Shown here: one piece after another, positions 51,110-61,765 of the stretch
Layout: each line of letters opens with the position of its first letter
Numbering within the stretch: the first letter of the stretch is position 1
Assembly (NCBI GenBank): GCA_035547835.1
Contig: DASZTW010000020.1
Coordinates: 1-64,000, forward strand
Reading direction: 5' to 3'
Length of the DNA stretch: 64,000 bases
Origin: Acidimicrobiales bacterium
GTDB lineage: Bacteria; Actinomycetota; Acidimicrobiia; Acidimicrobiales; Iamiaceae
The notes under the pieces: generated by a model
What the model saw: only the letters and a program-made list of their open reading frames with translations
What the model was told of the DNA's origin: nothing
Database searches by the model: none
Made by a program: the position numbers and the translations under genes

Positions 51110-51949
51110 ATGCGCTGCACGAAAGCGAGGCGACGGGCCGCGACTGCGGTGCTCGCCATCGCCACGGTCGCCACCGCCCTGGCGGCTTGCAGCACCTCGG
51201 GCTCCACGAGGACCACCGGCTCGGCCGCGCCGACGTCCACCACGGAACCGGCCCGCCAACTCGAAGTGGTGGTCACCAACGATGACGGCTACCGCGCCGA
51301 AGGGATCGACGCGATCGTCCGCACCCTCACCCGGATTCCCGGCACCAAGGTCATCGTGGTCGCCCCCGAGGGCCAAAACAGCGGGGCCGGCGCCAAGGTC
51401 ACGACCGGTCCACTCGTCACGGTCGACGGCAAGACCTTGAGCGGCTACGCCGCCCACGCGGTGAAGGGCACCCCCGCGGACACGATCCGCGCCGCGTTCG
51501 ACGACCTGAAGCTGCGACCGGACCTCGTCGTGTCGGGCATCAACCAGGGCCAAAACCTCGGGCCGGCCGTCGACTTGTCGGGAACGGTCGGCGCGGCGAG
51601 GGCTGCCGTCGCTCGCCATGTGCCGGCCATCGCGGTGAGCGCCGGCCTCGGTTCGCCCGTCGACTACACCACGCCGGCCACGTTGGTGGGTGACTGGATC
51701 CGCCAGCACCGCGCCGGACTGCTCGACGGGCGCGCGGCGATCGAGATCGTCTCGTTCAACTCCCCGACGTGTCCGACCGGCGAGGTCCGTGGTCTGCGGC
51801 AGGTGCCCGCCGACCTCGACAGAGCCCACCTCGCGGCCAGCATCCAGCCTCCCGACTGCACGTCGACCCTGACCGACCTGCCGAACGACGTCGTGGCGTT
51901 CCACAACGGCTTCAGCACCGAGAGCGTGCTGTCCCCTGTGCCGGGCTGA
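51110..51949 (+). CDS. SurE-like phosphatase as a predicted lipoprotein
   Basis: 279 residues from the ATG at 51110 (TTG at 51095 is the alternative). The N-terminus is a signal peptide with lipobox ALAAC (Cys27) and a Ser/Thr linker. The SurE domain has the metal aspartates Asp58/Asp59 (VVVTNDDGYRAEGIDAIVRT), APEGQNSGAG and VVSGINQGQNLG. SurE is normally a cytoplasmic 5'/3'-nucleotidase, so export here suggests scavenging of nucleotides outside the cell. Confidence 0.88.
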   Translation: MRCTKARRRAATAVLAIATVATALAACSTSGSTRTTGSAAPTSTTEPARQLEVVVTNDDGYRAEGIDAIVRTLTRIPGTKVIVVAPEGQNSGAGAKVTTGPLVTVDGKTLSGYAAHAVKGTPADTIRAAFDDLKLRPDLVVSGINQGQNLGPAVDLSGTVGAARAAVARHVPAIAVSAGLGSPVDYTTPATLVGDWIRQHRAGLLDGRAAIEIVSFNSPTCPTGEVRGLRQVPADLDRAHLAASIQPPDCTSTLTDLPNDVVAFHNGFSTESVLSPVPG

Positions 51950-51971
51950 CCGGCGCGCCCATACTGGAGCG

Positions 51972-52448
51972 ATGGACAACTCGACCACGCCGATCCCCGT
52001 GAACGGCGCATCCGGCGGGTCCGCGGCCACCGAACCGATCGACGTGGTCCGTGGGTTCCTGCGGGCACTCGAGGAGCTCGACATCGACCGGGCCCTCACG
52101 TTCACTTCCGACGACATCACGTATCAGAACGTGCCGCTGCGACCCGCCCGGGGACGAGCGGAGTTCGAGAAGCAGATGCGGGCGATGGCCCGCTACGGAA
52201 CGGGTTTCGAAGCGGTGATCCACCACATCGCCGCCTCGGGCGACACCGTCTTGACCGAGCGGACCGACGCCCTCGAGGCACACCGGTTCCGGGCCGAGTT
52301 CTGGGTCTGCGGCACGTTCGAGGTGCGCGAGGGCAAGATCCTGCTGTGGCGCGACTACTTCGATTGGCCCACTGTCACGGTCGCCACGGCGAAAGGCGCG
52401 GTGCGGGCGGCGGTCGGCGCGGTGACCGCCAGGTTCGGCAAGCGCTGA
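51972..52448 (+). CDS. Limonene-1,2-epoxide-hydrolase-like protein
   Basis: 158 residues. Pattern of the LEH/SnoaL fold: VVRGFLRALEELDIDRALTF, ITYQNVPLRPARGRAEFEKQ, VLTERTDALEAHRFRAEFWV and FEVREGKILLWRDYFDW, with the catalytic Asp-Arg-Asp residues in ERTD and WRDYFD. Probably an epoxide hydrolase or ketosteroid-isomerase-like enzyme. First of three short genes in a row. Confidence 0.85.
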   Translation: MDNSTTPIPVNGASGGSAATEPIDVVRGFLRALEELDIDRALTFTSDDITYQNVPLRPARGRAEFEKQMRAMARYGTGFEAVIHHIAASGDTVLTERTDALEAHRFRAEFWVCGTFEVREGKILLWRDYFDWPTVTVATAKGAVRAAVGAVTARFGKR

Positions 52449-52466
52449 AGTCGTAGGGTTCCACCC

Positions 52467-52928
52467 ATGCAGGACTCGGTCACGGTCCACATGTCGGCGT
52501 CACCCCAGCGCGTCTGGGAGCTGGTCAGCGACATCACCAACACGGGCAAGTTCAGCCCCGAGACGTTCGAAGCCGAGTGGCTCGACGGCGCCACCGGGCC
52601 CGATGTAGGCGTCCGCTTCCGGGGCCACGTCAAACGCAACGGTCGCGGCCCCACGTACTGGACCGTGTGTCGCATCACGGCTTGTGAGCCCGGCAAGGAG
52701 TTCGCGTTCGACGTGGTCGGCCCCGGCGACAAGGCCGTCAACTCCTGGGGCTACCGCTTCGCGGCCGCGGGCGACGGCACCGACGTCACCGAATGGTTCC
52801 AGCTCGCACCGCGCCTGCCGCTGAAAATCTACTGGGCGCTGCTCGGCAAGCTCCGCGGCCGCACCAATGCCGAAGGCATGCGCACCACCCTCGAGCGGAT
52901 CAAGGCGGTCGCCGAGTCCGAGGCCTGA
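52467..52928 (+). CDS. SRPBCC (START-like) family protein
   Basis: 153 residues. HMSASPQRVWELVSDITNTG, GVRFRGHVKRNGRGPTYWTV, and the C-terminal helix MRTTLERIKAVAES are typical of the polyketide-cyclase/SRPBCC fold, which binds hydrophobic ligands. No catalytic residues are assured. Sits 18 bp after the LEH-like gene and probably shares its transcript. Confidence 0.85.
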   Translation: MQDSVTVHMSASPQRVWELVSDITNTGKFSPETFEAEWLDGATGPDVGVRFRGHVKRNGRGPTYWTVCRITACEPGKEFAFDVVGPGDKAVNSWGYRFAAAGDGTDVTEWFQLAPRLPLKIYWALLGKLRGRTNAEGMRTTLERIKAVAESEA

Positions 52929-52945
52929 ACGAGAACGGAGGGGCC

Positions 52946-53563
52946 ATGGGCGTCTATGAGAAGCATGTCGTGCCGCGGCTGGTCGACGTGACGCTTCGAG
53001 GCAAGACGATCGAGGGCATCCGCGCCGAGGTGGCGGCGGGTCTGCGGGGCACGGTCCTGGAGGTGGGTTTCGGCTCCGGGCGCAACGTTCCTCACTACCC
53101 CGGGACCGTCGATCGGGTCCTCGCCGTCGATCCGTCCTCCGTGGGCCGCGCGATGTCGGGCAAGCACGTCGCCGCCAGCTCGACGCCGATCGAGTTCATC
53201 GGGCTCGACGGCGAACAGCTCCCGGTCGCCGACGATGAGATCGACACGGTGCTGATCACCTGGACCTTGTGCACCATCCCCGATGCCCACCAGGCACTCC
53301 GTGAGATCAATCGCGTGCTGCGGCCCAGCGGCACCATGCACTTCGTGGAGCACGGCCGTGCCGAGGACCCCAAAGTCGTGCGCTGGCAGGACCGGCTCAA
53401 CCCGATCCAGCAACGGATCGCGGGTGGCTGCAACCTCAACCGGCCCATCGCGGACCTCATCGAAGGCGCGGGGTTGGAGCTCACGGAGCTCGACACCGGC
53501 CACACGCCGGGCATGCCCAAGTCGTTCAGCTACTTCTACCGAGGGGTGGCCACCAAGTCCTGA
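52946..53563 (+). CDS. Class I SAM-dependent methyltransferase
   Basis: 205 residues; GGAGGGG just upstream fixes the ATG. Motif I VLEVGFGSGRNVPHYPGTVD, Asp after strand 2 (AVDPSSVG), and VLITWTLCTIPDAHQALREI NRVLRPSG. The YsxxLRPxGxmxFvEHG pattern is that of phospholipid-type methyltransferases. Substrate unknown. Confidence 0.87.
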   Translation: MGVYEKHVVPRLVDVTLRGKTIEGIRAEVAAGLRGTVLEVGFGSGRNVPHYPGTVDRVLAVDPSSVGRAMSGKHVAASSTPIEFIGLDGEQLPVADDEIDTVLITWTLCTIPDAHQALREINRVLRPSGTMHFVEHGRAEDPKVVRWQDRLNPIQQRIAGGCNLNRPIADLIEGAGLELTELDTGHTPGMPKSFSYFYRGVATKS

Positions 53564-53746
53564 GCGGGGCAGCTGACCGGCAGACCGCGGACCGCGGACC
53601 GGCCTGACCCGCGGACCGCGGACCGGCTGATCGGCTGACCGCGGACCGGCAGACCGGCTGACCGCAGACCGGCTGACCGCGGACCGGCGGACCGCGGACC
53701 GGCGGACCGCGGACCGGCAGACCGCGGACCGGCGGACCGCGGACCG

Positions 53747-53883
53747 GTGAGCGCCCGCGCCGCCCGGCCGGCCTGCCCAACACCGTGCTGTGAGCACTTG
53801 GCCACCTGGCAGGTGGCTGAGCGCGCACAGCAGGACGGTCAGACCCGCACCGGTCAGCAAGTCGTCGCCGAGCTCGACCCGGC
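53747..53883. repeat. ~137-bp direct duplication, copy 1
   Basis: Nearly identical to 53982-54117 (offset 235), with a few substitutions and one indel. It includes a 47-bp palindromic element and a duplicate of the last ~45 nt of the downstream MBL-fold gene. Confidence 0.85.
53786..53832. repeat. 47-bp palindromic element
   Basis: TGCTGTGAGC ... CCACCT-GGC-AGGTGG ... GCGCACAGCA, the same outer and inner arms and the same 47-bp length as at 19377-19423; one arm mismatch. Confidence 0.85.
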
Positions 53884-53981
53884 AGACCCCCTGACCCGCG
53901 GACCGCTGACCGGCAGACCGCGGACCGGCTGACCGGCTGACCGGCAGACCGCGGACCGGCAGACCGCGGACCGGCGGACCA

Positions 53982-54117
53982 GTGAGCGCCCGCGCCGCCC
54001 AGCCGGCCTGCCCAACACCCTGCTGTGAGCACTTGGCCACCTGGGAGGTGGCTGAGCGCGCACAGCAGGACGGTCAGACCTGCACCGTCAGCAAGTCGTC
54101 GCCGAGCTCGACCCGGC
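53982..54117. repeat. ~137-bp direct duplication, copy 2
   Basis: Second copy of 53747-53883. Its right part is the authentic 3' end of the MBL-fold gene, so the duplication arose from this copy. Confidence 0.85.
54021..54067. repeat. 47-bp palindromic element
   Basis: Same outer arms (TGCTGTGAGC, GCGCACAGCA) and inner arms (CCACCT, AGGTGG) as at 53786-53832. It ends 7 nt before the MBL-fold gene's stop. Confidence 0.85.
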
Positions 54118-54892
54118 CATCGAAGTGCGGCGCCGCCAGCGCCCGCCAGGCGTCCTCGTCGCCGGGCACCAATGCCGGCACGTAATGGGTGAGCACGAGG
54201 GTGTCGACGCCGGCACGGGCGGCGGTCTGCGCCGCCTGCTCGACCGACGAGTGGTAGTCGCAGATGTCGACGAGGCGCTGCACCGGCGCGTGCTGCACGA
54301 GGTCGGCCCGCAGCACCGTGTGGACGAGGACGTCGGCGCCGGCGCACAGCCGGTCGAGACCCTCACACGGCACCGTGTCGCCGGCGATGACCACCGCCTT
54401 GCCGTCGTGTTCCACGCGGTAGCCAACCGTCGGCTGGACCGGCCGGTGGTCGGTGGGGCCCGCCACCACACGCACGTCGCCGCTGGTGACCTCGCCTTCG
54501 GTGACTTCCTCCACCACCACCGGCGGTTCCCACGTGAGGTCCTCGTGGTGGGCCAGGCGGTAGCCGATGTCGAGCTGCAGCGAGGCCAGCAGCGCGTCGA
54601 CGACCTGGCGCGTGCCCGGTGGGCCGACGATCCGCAGCGGCGAAGGCTCGAACGACAGCACCCACCGCGACGTGATCACGTCGTTGAGGTCGGTCAGGTG
54701 ATCGCTGTGCAGATGGGTGAGGTACACGGTCGCGAGCTGGCCCGGCCCGGTGCCGGCTGCCGAGGCCCGCAACAGGAGACCGCGGCCTGCGTCGAACAGG
54801 AGGTCCTGCCCTCCGGCGCGCACCAGCGTTGCCGGACCCGCCCGATTTGGATCCGGCAAGGGGCTGCCGGTCCCCAACAGGACCACTTCCAT
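54074..54892 (-). CDS. MBL-fold hydrolase (RNase Z/arylsulfatase-like)
   Basis: 272 residues. Starts [20 protein letters not shown] as RNase Z-like proteins do; metal motif [14 protein letters not shown], Asp in [12 protein letters not shown], terminal His in [10 protein letters not shown]. It lacks an evident RNase Z flexible arm, so it may be a general phosphodiesterase or lactonase. Its last codons are duplicated downstream. Confidence 0.85.
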   Translation of the reverse strand: MEVVLLGTGSPLPDPNRAGPATLVRAGGQDLLFDAGRGLLLRASAAGTGPGQLATVYLTHLHSDHLTDLNDVITSRWVLSFEPSPLRIVGPPGTRQVVDALLASLQLDIGYRLAHHEDLTWEPPVVVEEVTEGEVTSGDVRVVAGPTDHRPVQPTVGYRVEHDGKAVVIAGDTVPCEGLDRLCAGADVLVHTVLRADLVQHAPVQRLVDICDYHSSVEQAAQTAARAGVDTLVLTHYVPALVPGDEDAWRALAAPHFDGRVELGDDLLTVQV

Positions 54893-54945
54893 CCCACACC
54901 TCCCGCTCGCCCGCCAGGTACCCGCTTGCCGCCGACCCTAAGTTG

Positions 54946-54962
54946 TGACAGTCGTTATGTCA
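54946..54962. promoter_or_regulatory. Inverted repeat TGACA-N7-TGTCA in a divergent promoter
   Basis: Lies in the AT-rich part of the gap between the MBL-fold gene (minus, starts 54892) and a crotonase gene (plus, starts 55039). Possible repressor site or overlapping -35 region. Regulator unknown. Confidence 0.4.
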
Positions 54963-55038
54963 ATACATGCGCCGACGCGGTGGCTGCCCCGATCCGCTCG
55001 TGTCGTACAGTCCGCCGTGCACAGGGAGGACCGCATTC

Positions 55039-55917
55039 ATGACCAACGCCAACACGACCGACGTCTTCAACACCCACGAGCACCACGACGAAGTCGTCCT
55101 GGTCGATGAGCCTGCGCCTCACGTCCGGCGCGTCACGCTGAACCGACCCGGGAAGCGCAACGCGCTGAACCACGCGCTGCGCGGCGGGATCCTCCAGGCC
55201 TTGCGTGACGGCGACGCCGACCCCGAGGTGCGTGTGCAGATCGTGCGAGGCGCCGGCAAGTGCTTCTCGGCCGGCTACGAGCTCGGCAACGGCAACGAAG
55301 GGCTCGACCTGCCGTACTACACGCCAGGCGGCGATGGGCAGTGGCCCCGCCATGTCACTGAAGGGTGGATGAGCATCTGGGACCTCGCCAAACCGGTGAT
55401 CGCCCAGGTCCACGGCTACTGCCTGGCAGGCGGCAGCGAGCTGGCCACGGGTTGCGACCTCGTGTACGTCGCCGAAGACGCGCAGATCGGCTATCCCGCC
55501 GTCCGCTTCGGGGTGCCCGACATGCACTTCCACGCGTGGTTGTGCGGCATGCGGGCCGCCATGGAGATGATGCTCACCGGCGACTCCATCTCCGGCACCG
55601 AAGCCGTGGAGCTCGGATGGGCGAACCGGGCGTTCCCAGCCGACCGGCTGGGCGACGAAGTCGTCGCCGTGGCGAAGCGGATCGCGTTGGTCCCGCCCGA
55701 CATGGCCCAGCTGAACAAGCGGGTGGTGCACCGCGGCATGGAGATCATGGGCCTCCGCTCGGCCATCCGCGCCGGCACCGAGCTGTGCGCGCTCGGTACC
55801 AAGCAGGAGACCATGTACCAGTTCATCAAGGAGATGCGCGGCGGCCTGACCAAGGCGCTGCAACACCGCGACGAGCCGTTCGGCGACTACCGCACCGTCG
55901 AGTCACACGACGACTGA
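55039..55917 (+). CDS. Enoyl-CoA hydratase family protein
   Basis: 292 residues from the ATG at 55039. Crotonase segments: RPGKRNALNHALRGGILQAL, RGAGKCFSAGYELGNGNEGL, VHGYCLAGGSELATGCDLVY and IGYPAVRFGVPDMHF. Both usual catalytic Glu sites are changed (PAV, VPDM), so the reaction is uncertain. Longer than the 260-residue norm because of an N-terminal extension and an insert (YYTPGGDGQWPRHVTEGWMS). Confidence 0.83.
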   Translation: MTNANTTDVFNTHEHHDEVVLVDEPAPHVRRVTLNRPGKRNALNHALRGGILQALRDGDADPEVRVQIVRGAGKCFSAGYELGNGNEGLDLPYYTPGGDGQWPRHVTEGWMSIWDLAKPVIAQVHGYCLAGGSELATGCDLVYVAEDAQIGYPAVRFGVPDMHFHAWLCGMRAAMEMMLTGDSISGTEAVELGWANRAFPADRLGDEVVAVAKRIALVPPDMAQLNKRVVHRGMEIMGLRSAIRAGTELCALGTKQETMYQFIKEMRGGLTKALQHRDEPFGDYRTVESHDD

Positions 55918-55950
55918 CGGCCGCGGCCGGGGGCCGCGATCGACTTCGGG

Positions 55951-56763
55951 CTAGCGGGCCACCACCGCGCCGCCGTCGAGCACCACCACCTCGCCGGCCA
56001 GGAAGGCGCCGGCCCGCGATGCGAGCATCATCGTGACCCCGGCGACGTCCTCGGGCGTGCCGATCCGGCCGCGCGCCATGCCTTTGCCGAGCGCGTCCCA
56101 GTCGGTGCCCTCCACGTCGCCACCGGTACCCACACCCGTGCTGAGCATCCAGGTCGGGAAGGCGCCCGGAGCGATGCCGTTCACCAGCACGTTGCGACGG
56201 ATCAGCGCCGCGCCCAACTGGCGGGTCAGCGCGTGGACCGCCGCTTTGGACGGGCCATAGGAGAAGTTGTCGAACACCGGAGTGCGGATCCCGTCGACGG
56301 ATCCGATGTTGATCACGCGGGCCGGGTCTTCCGCGCTGGCGTTGGCTTCCAGCAGCGGCAGCAGTGCTTGCGTGAGGAAGAACACGCCCTTCACGTTCGT
56401 GTCCATGACCTTGTCCCAGCCGACCTCGGGGAACTCGTCGAGCGGCGCGCCCCACGACGCGCCCGCATTGTTCACCAGCACGTCGAGGTGCGTCTCGGAG
56501 TCGCGAAGGCGGTCCGCCAGGTGGTGTACACCGTCGAGCACCGACAAGTCGCTCGGGATCGAGATGCAGGTGCCGCCGTACGTCTCGGCGAGGCGCGCCG
56601 CGGTCGCATCGCAGACGTCGGCCTTCCGCGACGAGATGTAGACCTTGGCGCCGTTGGCGAGGAACCCCGCGGCGATCATCTCGCCGATGCCGCGCGACCC
56701 CCCGGTCACCAGCACGACCTTCCCATCGACGGAGAACAAGTTGGCGATGCGCAATGAGTCCAT
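55951..56763 (-). CDS. Short-chain dehydrogenase/reductase
   Basis: 270 residues from the ATG at 56763. TGGSRGIG cofactor motif, NNAGASWG, Ser in INIGSVDG, catalytic Tyr/Lys in YGPSKAAVHALTRQLG, and a C-terminal LAGEVVVLDGG. A classical SDR, probably NAD(P)-dependent ketone/alcohol oxidoreductase; substrate unknown. Convergent with the crotonase gene. Confidence 0.92.
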   Translation of the reverse strand: MDSLRIANLFSVDGKVVLVTGGSRGIGEMIAAGFLANGAKVYISSRKADVCDATAARLAETYGGTCISIPSDLSVLDGVHHLADRLRDSETHLDVLVNNAGASWGAPLDEFPEVGWDKVMDTNVKGVFFLTQALLPLLEANASAEDPARVINIGSVDGIRTPVFDNFSYGPSKAAVHALTRQLGAALIRRNVLVNGIAPGAFPTWMLSTGVGTGGDVEGTDWDALGKGMARGRIGTPEDVAGVTMMLASRAGAFLAGEVVVLDGGAVVAR

Positions 56764-56864
56764 GGGCGACATCTTGCAGGCGCGCATCACCGTCGGTCGA
56801 CTCCGGTGCGGACGGACCGCCAACCGGATGATTGAATCGGGCGAGCCGTCGAGGAGGAGCACGC

Positions 56865-57362
56865 ATGGGCGTCAACCAGCGATCACAGGTCGAGATGACC
56901 CCCGAGGAGGTCGACGCGTTCCTCACCGAGCAGCGGTCCGCGACCCTCGTCACCATCGGTCCTTCGGGCCAACCCCACGCAGTGGCCATGTGGTACGCCC
57001 TGATCGACGGCGCGATCTGGTTCGAGACCAAGGCGAAGGCGCAAAAGACCCGCAACCTGCAGCGAGACCCGCGGGCCACCGTGCTCGTCGAGGACGGGCT
57101 CACGTACGACACGCTGCGCGGTGTGTCGCTCGAAGGCCGGGTCGAGATCACCGATGACCCCGATCAGCTTTTCGCGGTCGGGGTCAGCGTGTGGGAGCGC
57201 TACACGGGCCCGTACACCGACGAAGCCAAGCCGATGGTCGAGATGATGCTGAACAAGCGCGTGGCCGTGCGATTCGAGGTCGAGCGGGTTCGCTCGTGGG
57301 ACCACCGCAAGCTCGGCATGCCACCGATGCCGGTCGGCGGCACCACCGCGCCGTCTTGTTGA
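56865..57362 (+). CDS. PPOX-class F420-dependent oxidoreductase-like protein
   Basis: 165 residues; GAGGAGGAG upstream fixes the ATG. MTPEEVDAFLTEQRSATLVT, IGPSGQPHAVAMWYALIDGA, IWFETKAKAQKTRNLQRDPR and VEDGLTYDTLRGVSLEGRVE are the pattern of actinobacterial split-barrel PPOX proteins that use F420 or flavin. Supports an actinobacterial host. Confidence 0.87.
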   Translation: MGVNQRSQVEMTPEEVDAFLTEQRSATLVTIGPSGQPHAVAMWYALIDGAIWFETKAKAQKTRNLQRDPRATVLVEDGLTYDTLRGVSLEGRVEITDDPDQLFAVGVSVWERYTGPYTDEAKPMVEMMLNKRVAVRFEVERVRSWDHRKLGMPPMPVGGTTAPSC

Positions 57363-57461
57363 ACCGCCGCGGCGCGGTGCGAGCCGGACAAACTACCTCT
57401 TGCGCACAATCTGCCCTCGCGCGTAGGACCCCGTCGCTGCAAGAACGGGGAGAGCGGGCGT

Positions 57462-59338
<1,877 letters not shown>

Positions 59339-59342
<4 letters not shown>

Positions 59343-59635
59343 GGGTGTGAAGGCGACGGTGGCGCGCCCGGAACCTCGAACGCGACCTGGTCGACATAGC
59401 ACCACCACCAGTCCTCACCAGGCTCGTACGACCGGATGATCGGGTGATCGGTGTGTGCGTGGAAGTGGGCGGTGGCGTGGCGGTTCGGTGAGCTGTCGCA
59501 GCAGCCGACGTGCCCGCAGGTCATGCACAACCGCAAGTGCACCCACCGGCCGCCGATCCGGAGACAGTCCTCGCAGCCCGTGCTCGACGGCTCGACGTCG
59601 TGGGCGGTGTCGAGGTGGGTGCAGGTGTCGGCCAT
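59339..59635 (-). CDS. UBP-type zinc finger protein
   Basis: 98 residues from the ATG at 59635. The Cys/His pattern CTHL, STGCEDCLRIGGRWVHLRLC, MTCGHVGCCDSSPNRHATAH, FHAHTDHPIIRSYEPGEDWW and WCYVDQ is a complete ZnF-UBP domain, which in bacteria is a stand-alone small protein of unclear role. Its stop overlaps the effector's stop on the other strand. Confidence 0.88.
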
Positions 59636-59764
59636 GGCGGTCTCCCTGTCGTCGGCGGGCAGCTGACGCCTGTCTATCGCGTGGGTCTGCGGCATGAGGC
59701 GGCCTGCCACGGCCATCGCACCCCTCGGTTCGGCGGCACCTCGCGGTCATGCAAGTGTGTGCGC

Positions 59765-60571
59765 ATGGAAGACCTTGCGCTGTACGTCCGCGACGGCGAG
59801 GCGTACGTCGGGACCGAGCTCACCCAGGGCGGATGGGACCCCGACGCGGCCAACGGCGGCGCGGTTCTCGCGCTGCTCGGGCACTGCCTCGAGGACGTGC
59901 CGACCCTGGTCCCGATGACCGTCAGCCGCTTCACGGCCGACCTCGTGCGACCCGTCCCCATCGGGCGGCGGATGCATGTCGTGCCCACCGTGTTGCGCGA
60001 GGGCAAGAAGATCCAGGTGGTGTTGCTACGGCTGCTCGCCGACGGCGTCGAGTACGTGCGGGCCACGGCGTTGCGGCTGCGCGACGCCGACCTCCGCGGT
60101 CATGAGGGACTGCCGGTCAGCTCGACCGAGTCTCGCCCAGCCGACCTCATGGGCCCGCCTGAGACGGCACAGAGCCTTCGCGACCTCGGGGTCGGCTCGC
60201 CGGGCTTCCTCCGCGCCGTCGACATGCGCCGGGCCCCGTTGACCGACAGCTCCGGCCAGGGCATCTGGCTGCGCTTGGAGGCGTCGGTGGTCGCCGGCGA
60301 GCCCGTGCGCACGACCGCGCGGCTCGCGGTCTGCTTCGACTTCGCCAACCAGATCGGCGTCGACCTGCACACCGGGTCGGTCACGACCATCAACCCTGAT
60401 GTCACCGCGCACGTCCTCCGCGCGCCGACCGACGAGTGGATCGCGATCACCGGCGAGACCCGCTACAACCACGGCGTCGGGCGTGGCGTCTCGTACGCCG
60501 AGTTCAGCGACAACGACGGTGTGTTCGCGGTCGCGTCGATCTCGCAGCTGGTCCAGCTCCGGCCCACGTGA
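59765..60571 (+). CDS. Acyl-CoA thioesterase family protein
   Basis: 268 residues. Double hot-dog pattern: GTELTQGGWDPDAANGGAVL, MTVSRFTADLVRPVPIGRRM, and in the second half IGVDLHTGSVTTINPDVTAH, ITGETRYNHGVGRGVSYAEF. Resembles actinobacterial TesB-like thioesterase-superfamily proteins that hydrolyse acyl-CoA. Convergent with the serine hydrolase gene. Confidence 0.82.
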   Translation: MEDLALYVRDGEAYVGTELTQGGWDPDAANGGAVLALLGHCLEDVPTLVPMTVSRFTADLVRPVPIGRRMHVVPTVLREGKKIQVVLLRLLADGVEYVRATALRLRDADLRGHEGLPVSSTESRPADLMGPPETAQSLRDLGVGSPGFLRAVDMRRAPLTDSSGQGIWLRLEASVVAGEPVRTTARLAVCFDFANQIGVDLHTGSVTTINPDVTAHVLRAPTDEWIAITGETRYNHGVGRGVSYAEFSDNDGVFAVASISQLVQLRPT

Positions 60572-60577
60572 GCCGCG

Positions 60578-61765
60578 TCAGCGGACGGCGAGGCAGTCGT
60601 AGACCGCGTCGATGAGCGCCCGGTTGCGCGAGCTCTGCCAGCGCGGGATCACGTGGTTCATCACGTAGCCGAACGCCACGCCGGCATCGGGATCGGCGAA
60701 GCCCAACGCGCCCCCGGTGCCGAAGTGTCCGAACGCCCGAGGGCTGCGGCCCATCGGCCGACGTTCGGTCGTCGGTTGGAACCCGAGGCCGAACGTCACC
60801 CGCTCGCCGAGGATCGGGCAGTCGCCGCTGGCCCTCGGGGACGTCGCCAGGGCGAGCAGATCAGGTGAGACGAGCCGCCCCGGCTCGAGCAGGGCGGCGT
60901 AGATGCGGGCGACACCCGCGGCCGACGCGTGGTCGGCGGTGGACCCGAGCGGCAGCGCGCGCCATCGGGCGGTGTTGACCAGACCCACCGACGAGTAGCC
61001 GGGCGGGTTCATGTGGGCGAGCGCGTTCATCAAGGCGTCGCCCTCGAGCCCCTCGAACGAGGTGGGGGCGATCAGCGGCCGCGCCGGCGCCCAGATCACC
61101 TCGGCACAGCGGCCCTGCTCCGCCGCGGGGACGCCGAACCAGACGTCGGCGTCGAGCGGCGCAGCGACGCTTCGCAAGCGGTCGCCGGGCATCTCACCCG
61201 CGGCACGGTGGATGAGCTCGCCCACCAGGTGCCCGAACGTGTTGGTGTGGTAGGCGAGCCGCTCGCCTGGCGCCCACCAGGCCTCCGTGGCGGCGATCGC
61301 GCCGGTCATCCGGTCCCAGTCGAACAGGTCCTCGTCGGTCAGGATCTCGCGGATGGCCGGGACGCCCGCTCGGTGGGTGAGCGCGTGCTCGACCGTCGCC
61401 GATCCCTTGCCGCCGGCCGCGAACTCGGGCCAGACCTCCGCGATCGGTTGGCCGAGGGCGAGCAGCCCTTCGTCGACCAACTGCAAGGTCAACATCGCCA
61501 GCAGCCCCTTGCCGACGGAGTACACGTCGACGATCGTCGACGGCGTCCACGGGCGCGTGCGAGCCTCGTCGGCCCAACCGCCGACCAAGTCGACCACCGG
61601 CACCCCGCCGACGATCACGTGCACGGCCGCACCCACCTCGCCGCGCTCGGCGAAGTTCGACGCGAACGCCGACTCGACAGCTTCGAAGCCCGGGGCGCAA
61701 CGACCCTCGATCGGCGCGTCAACCACTGTTGCGGAGCTTGCCACACCCCTCCAACGGCCCTCCAT
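60578..61765 (-). CDS. Serine hydrolase of the beta-lactamase class C / esterase EstB type
   Basis: 395 residues from the ATG at 61765 (ATG at 61792 and GTG at 61726 are alternatives). SxxK motif YSVGKG, Tyr motif YHTNTF and a late HFGTGG box match class C beta-lactamase-like esterases. No signal peptide. Probably a cytoplasmic esterase or carboxypeptidase-like hydrolase, not a secreted beta-lactamase. Confidence 0.88.
   Translation of the reverse strand: MEGRWRGVASSATVVDAPIEGRCAPGFEAVESAFASNFAERGEVGAAVHVIVGGVPVVDLVGGWADEARTRPWTPSTIVDVYSVGKGLLAMLTLQLVDEGLLALGQPIAEVWPEFAAGGKGSATVEHALTHRAGVPAIREILTDEDLFDWDRMTGAIAATEAWWAPGERLAYHTNTFGHLVGELIHRAAGEMPGDRLRSVAAPLDADVWFGVPAAEQGRCAEVIWAPARPLIAPTSFEGLEGDALMNALAHMNPPGYSSVGLVNTARWRALPLGSTADHASAAGVARIYAALLEPGRLVSPDLLALATSPRASGDCPILGERVTFGLGFQPTTERRPMGRSPRAFGHFGTGGALGFADPDAGVAFGYVMNHVIPRWQSSRNRALIDAVYDCLAVR

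Larger units (their letters stand above)
53571..53981. repeat. Degenerate GACCGCGGACCGGC repeats
   Basis: Irregular head-to-tail runs of GACCGCGGACCGGC and GACCGGCTGACC units occupy 53571-53746 and 53881-53981. They lie in a 510-bp gap between converging genes and contain no credible gene; frames through them only give Arg/Ser/Gly-repetitive products. Confidence 0.85.

Noticed and set aside
53536-54347. Repetitive frames through the GACCGCGG repeats on the minus strand
   Set aside because: They encode only Ser/Ala/Gly/Pro/Arg repeats caused by the DNA repeat and run into the MBL gene out of frame.
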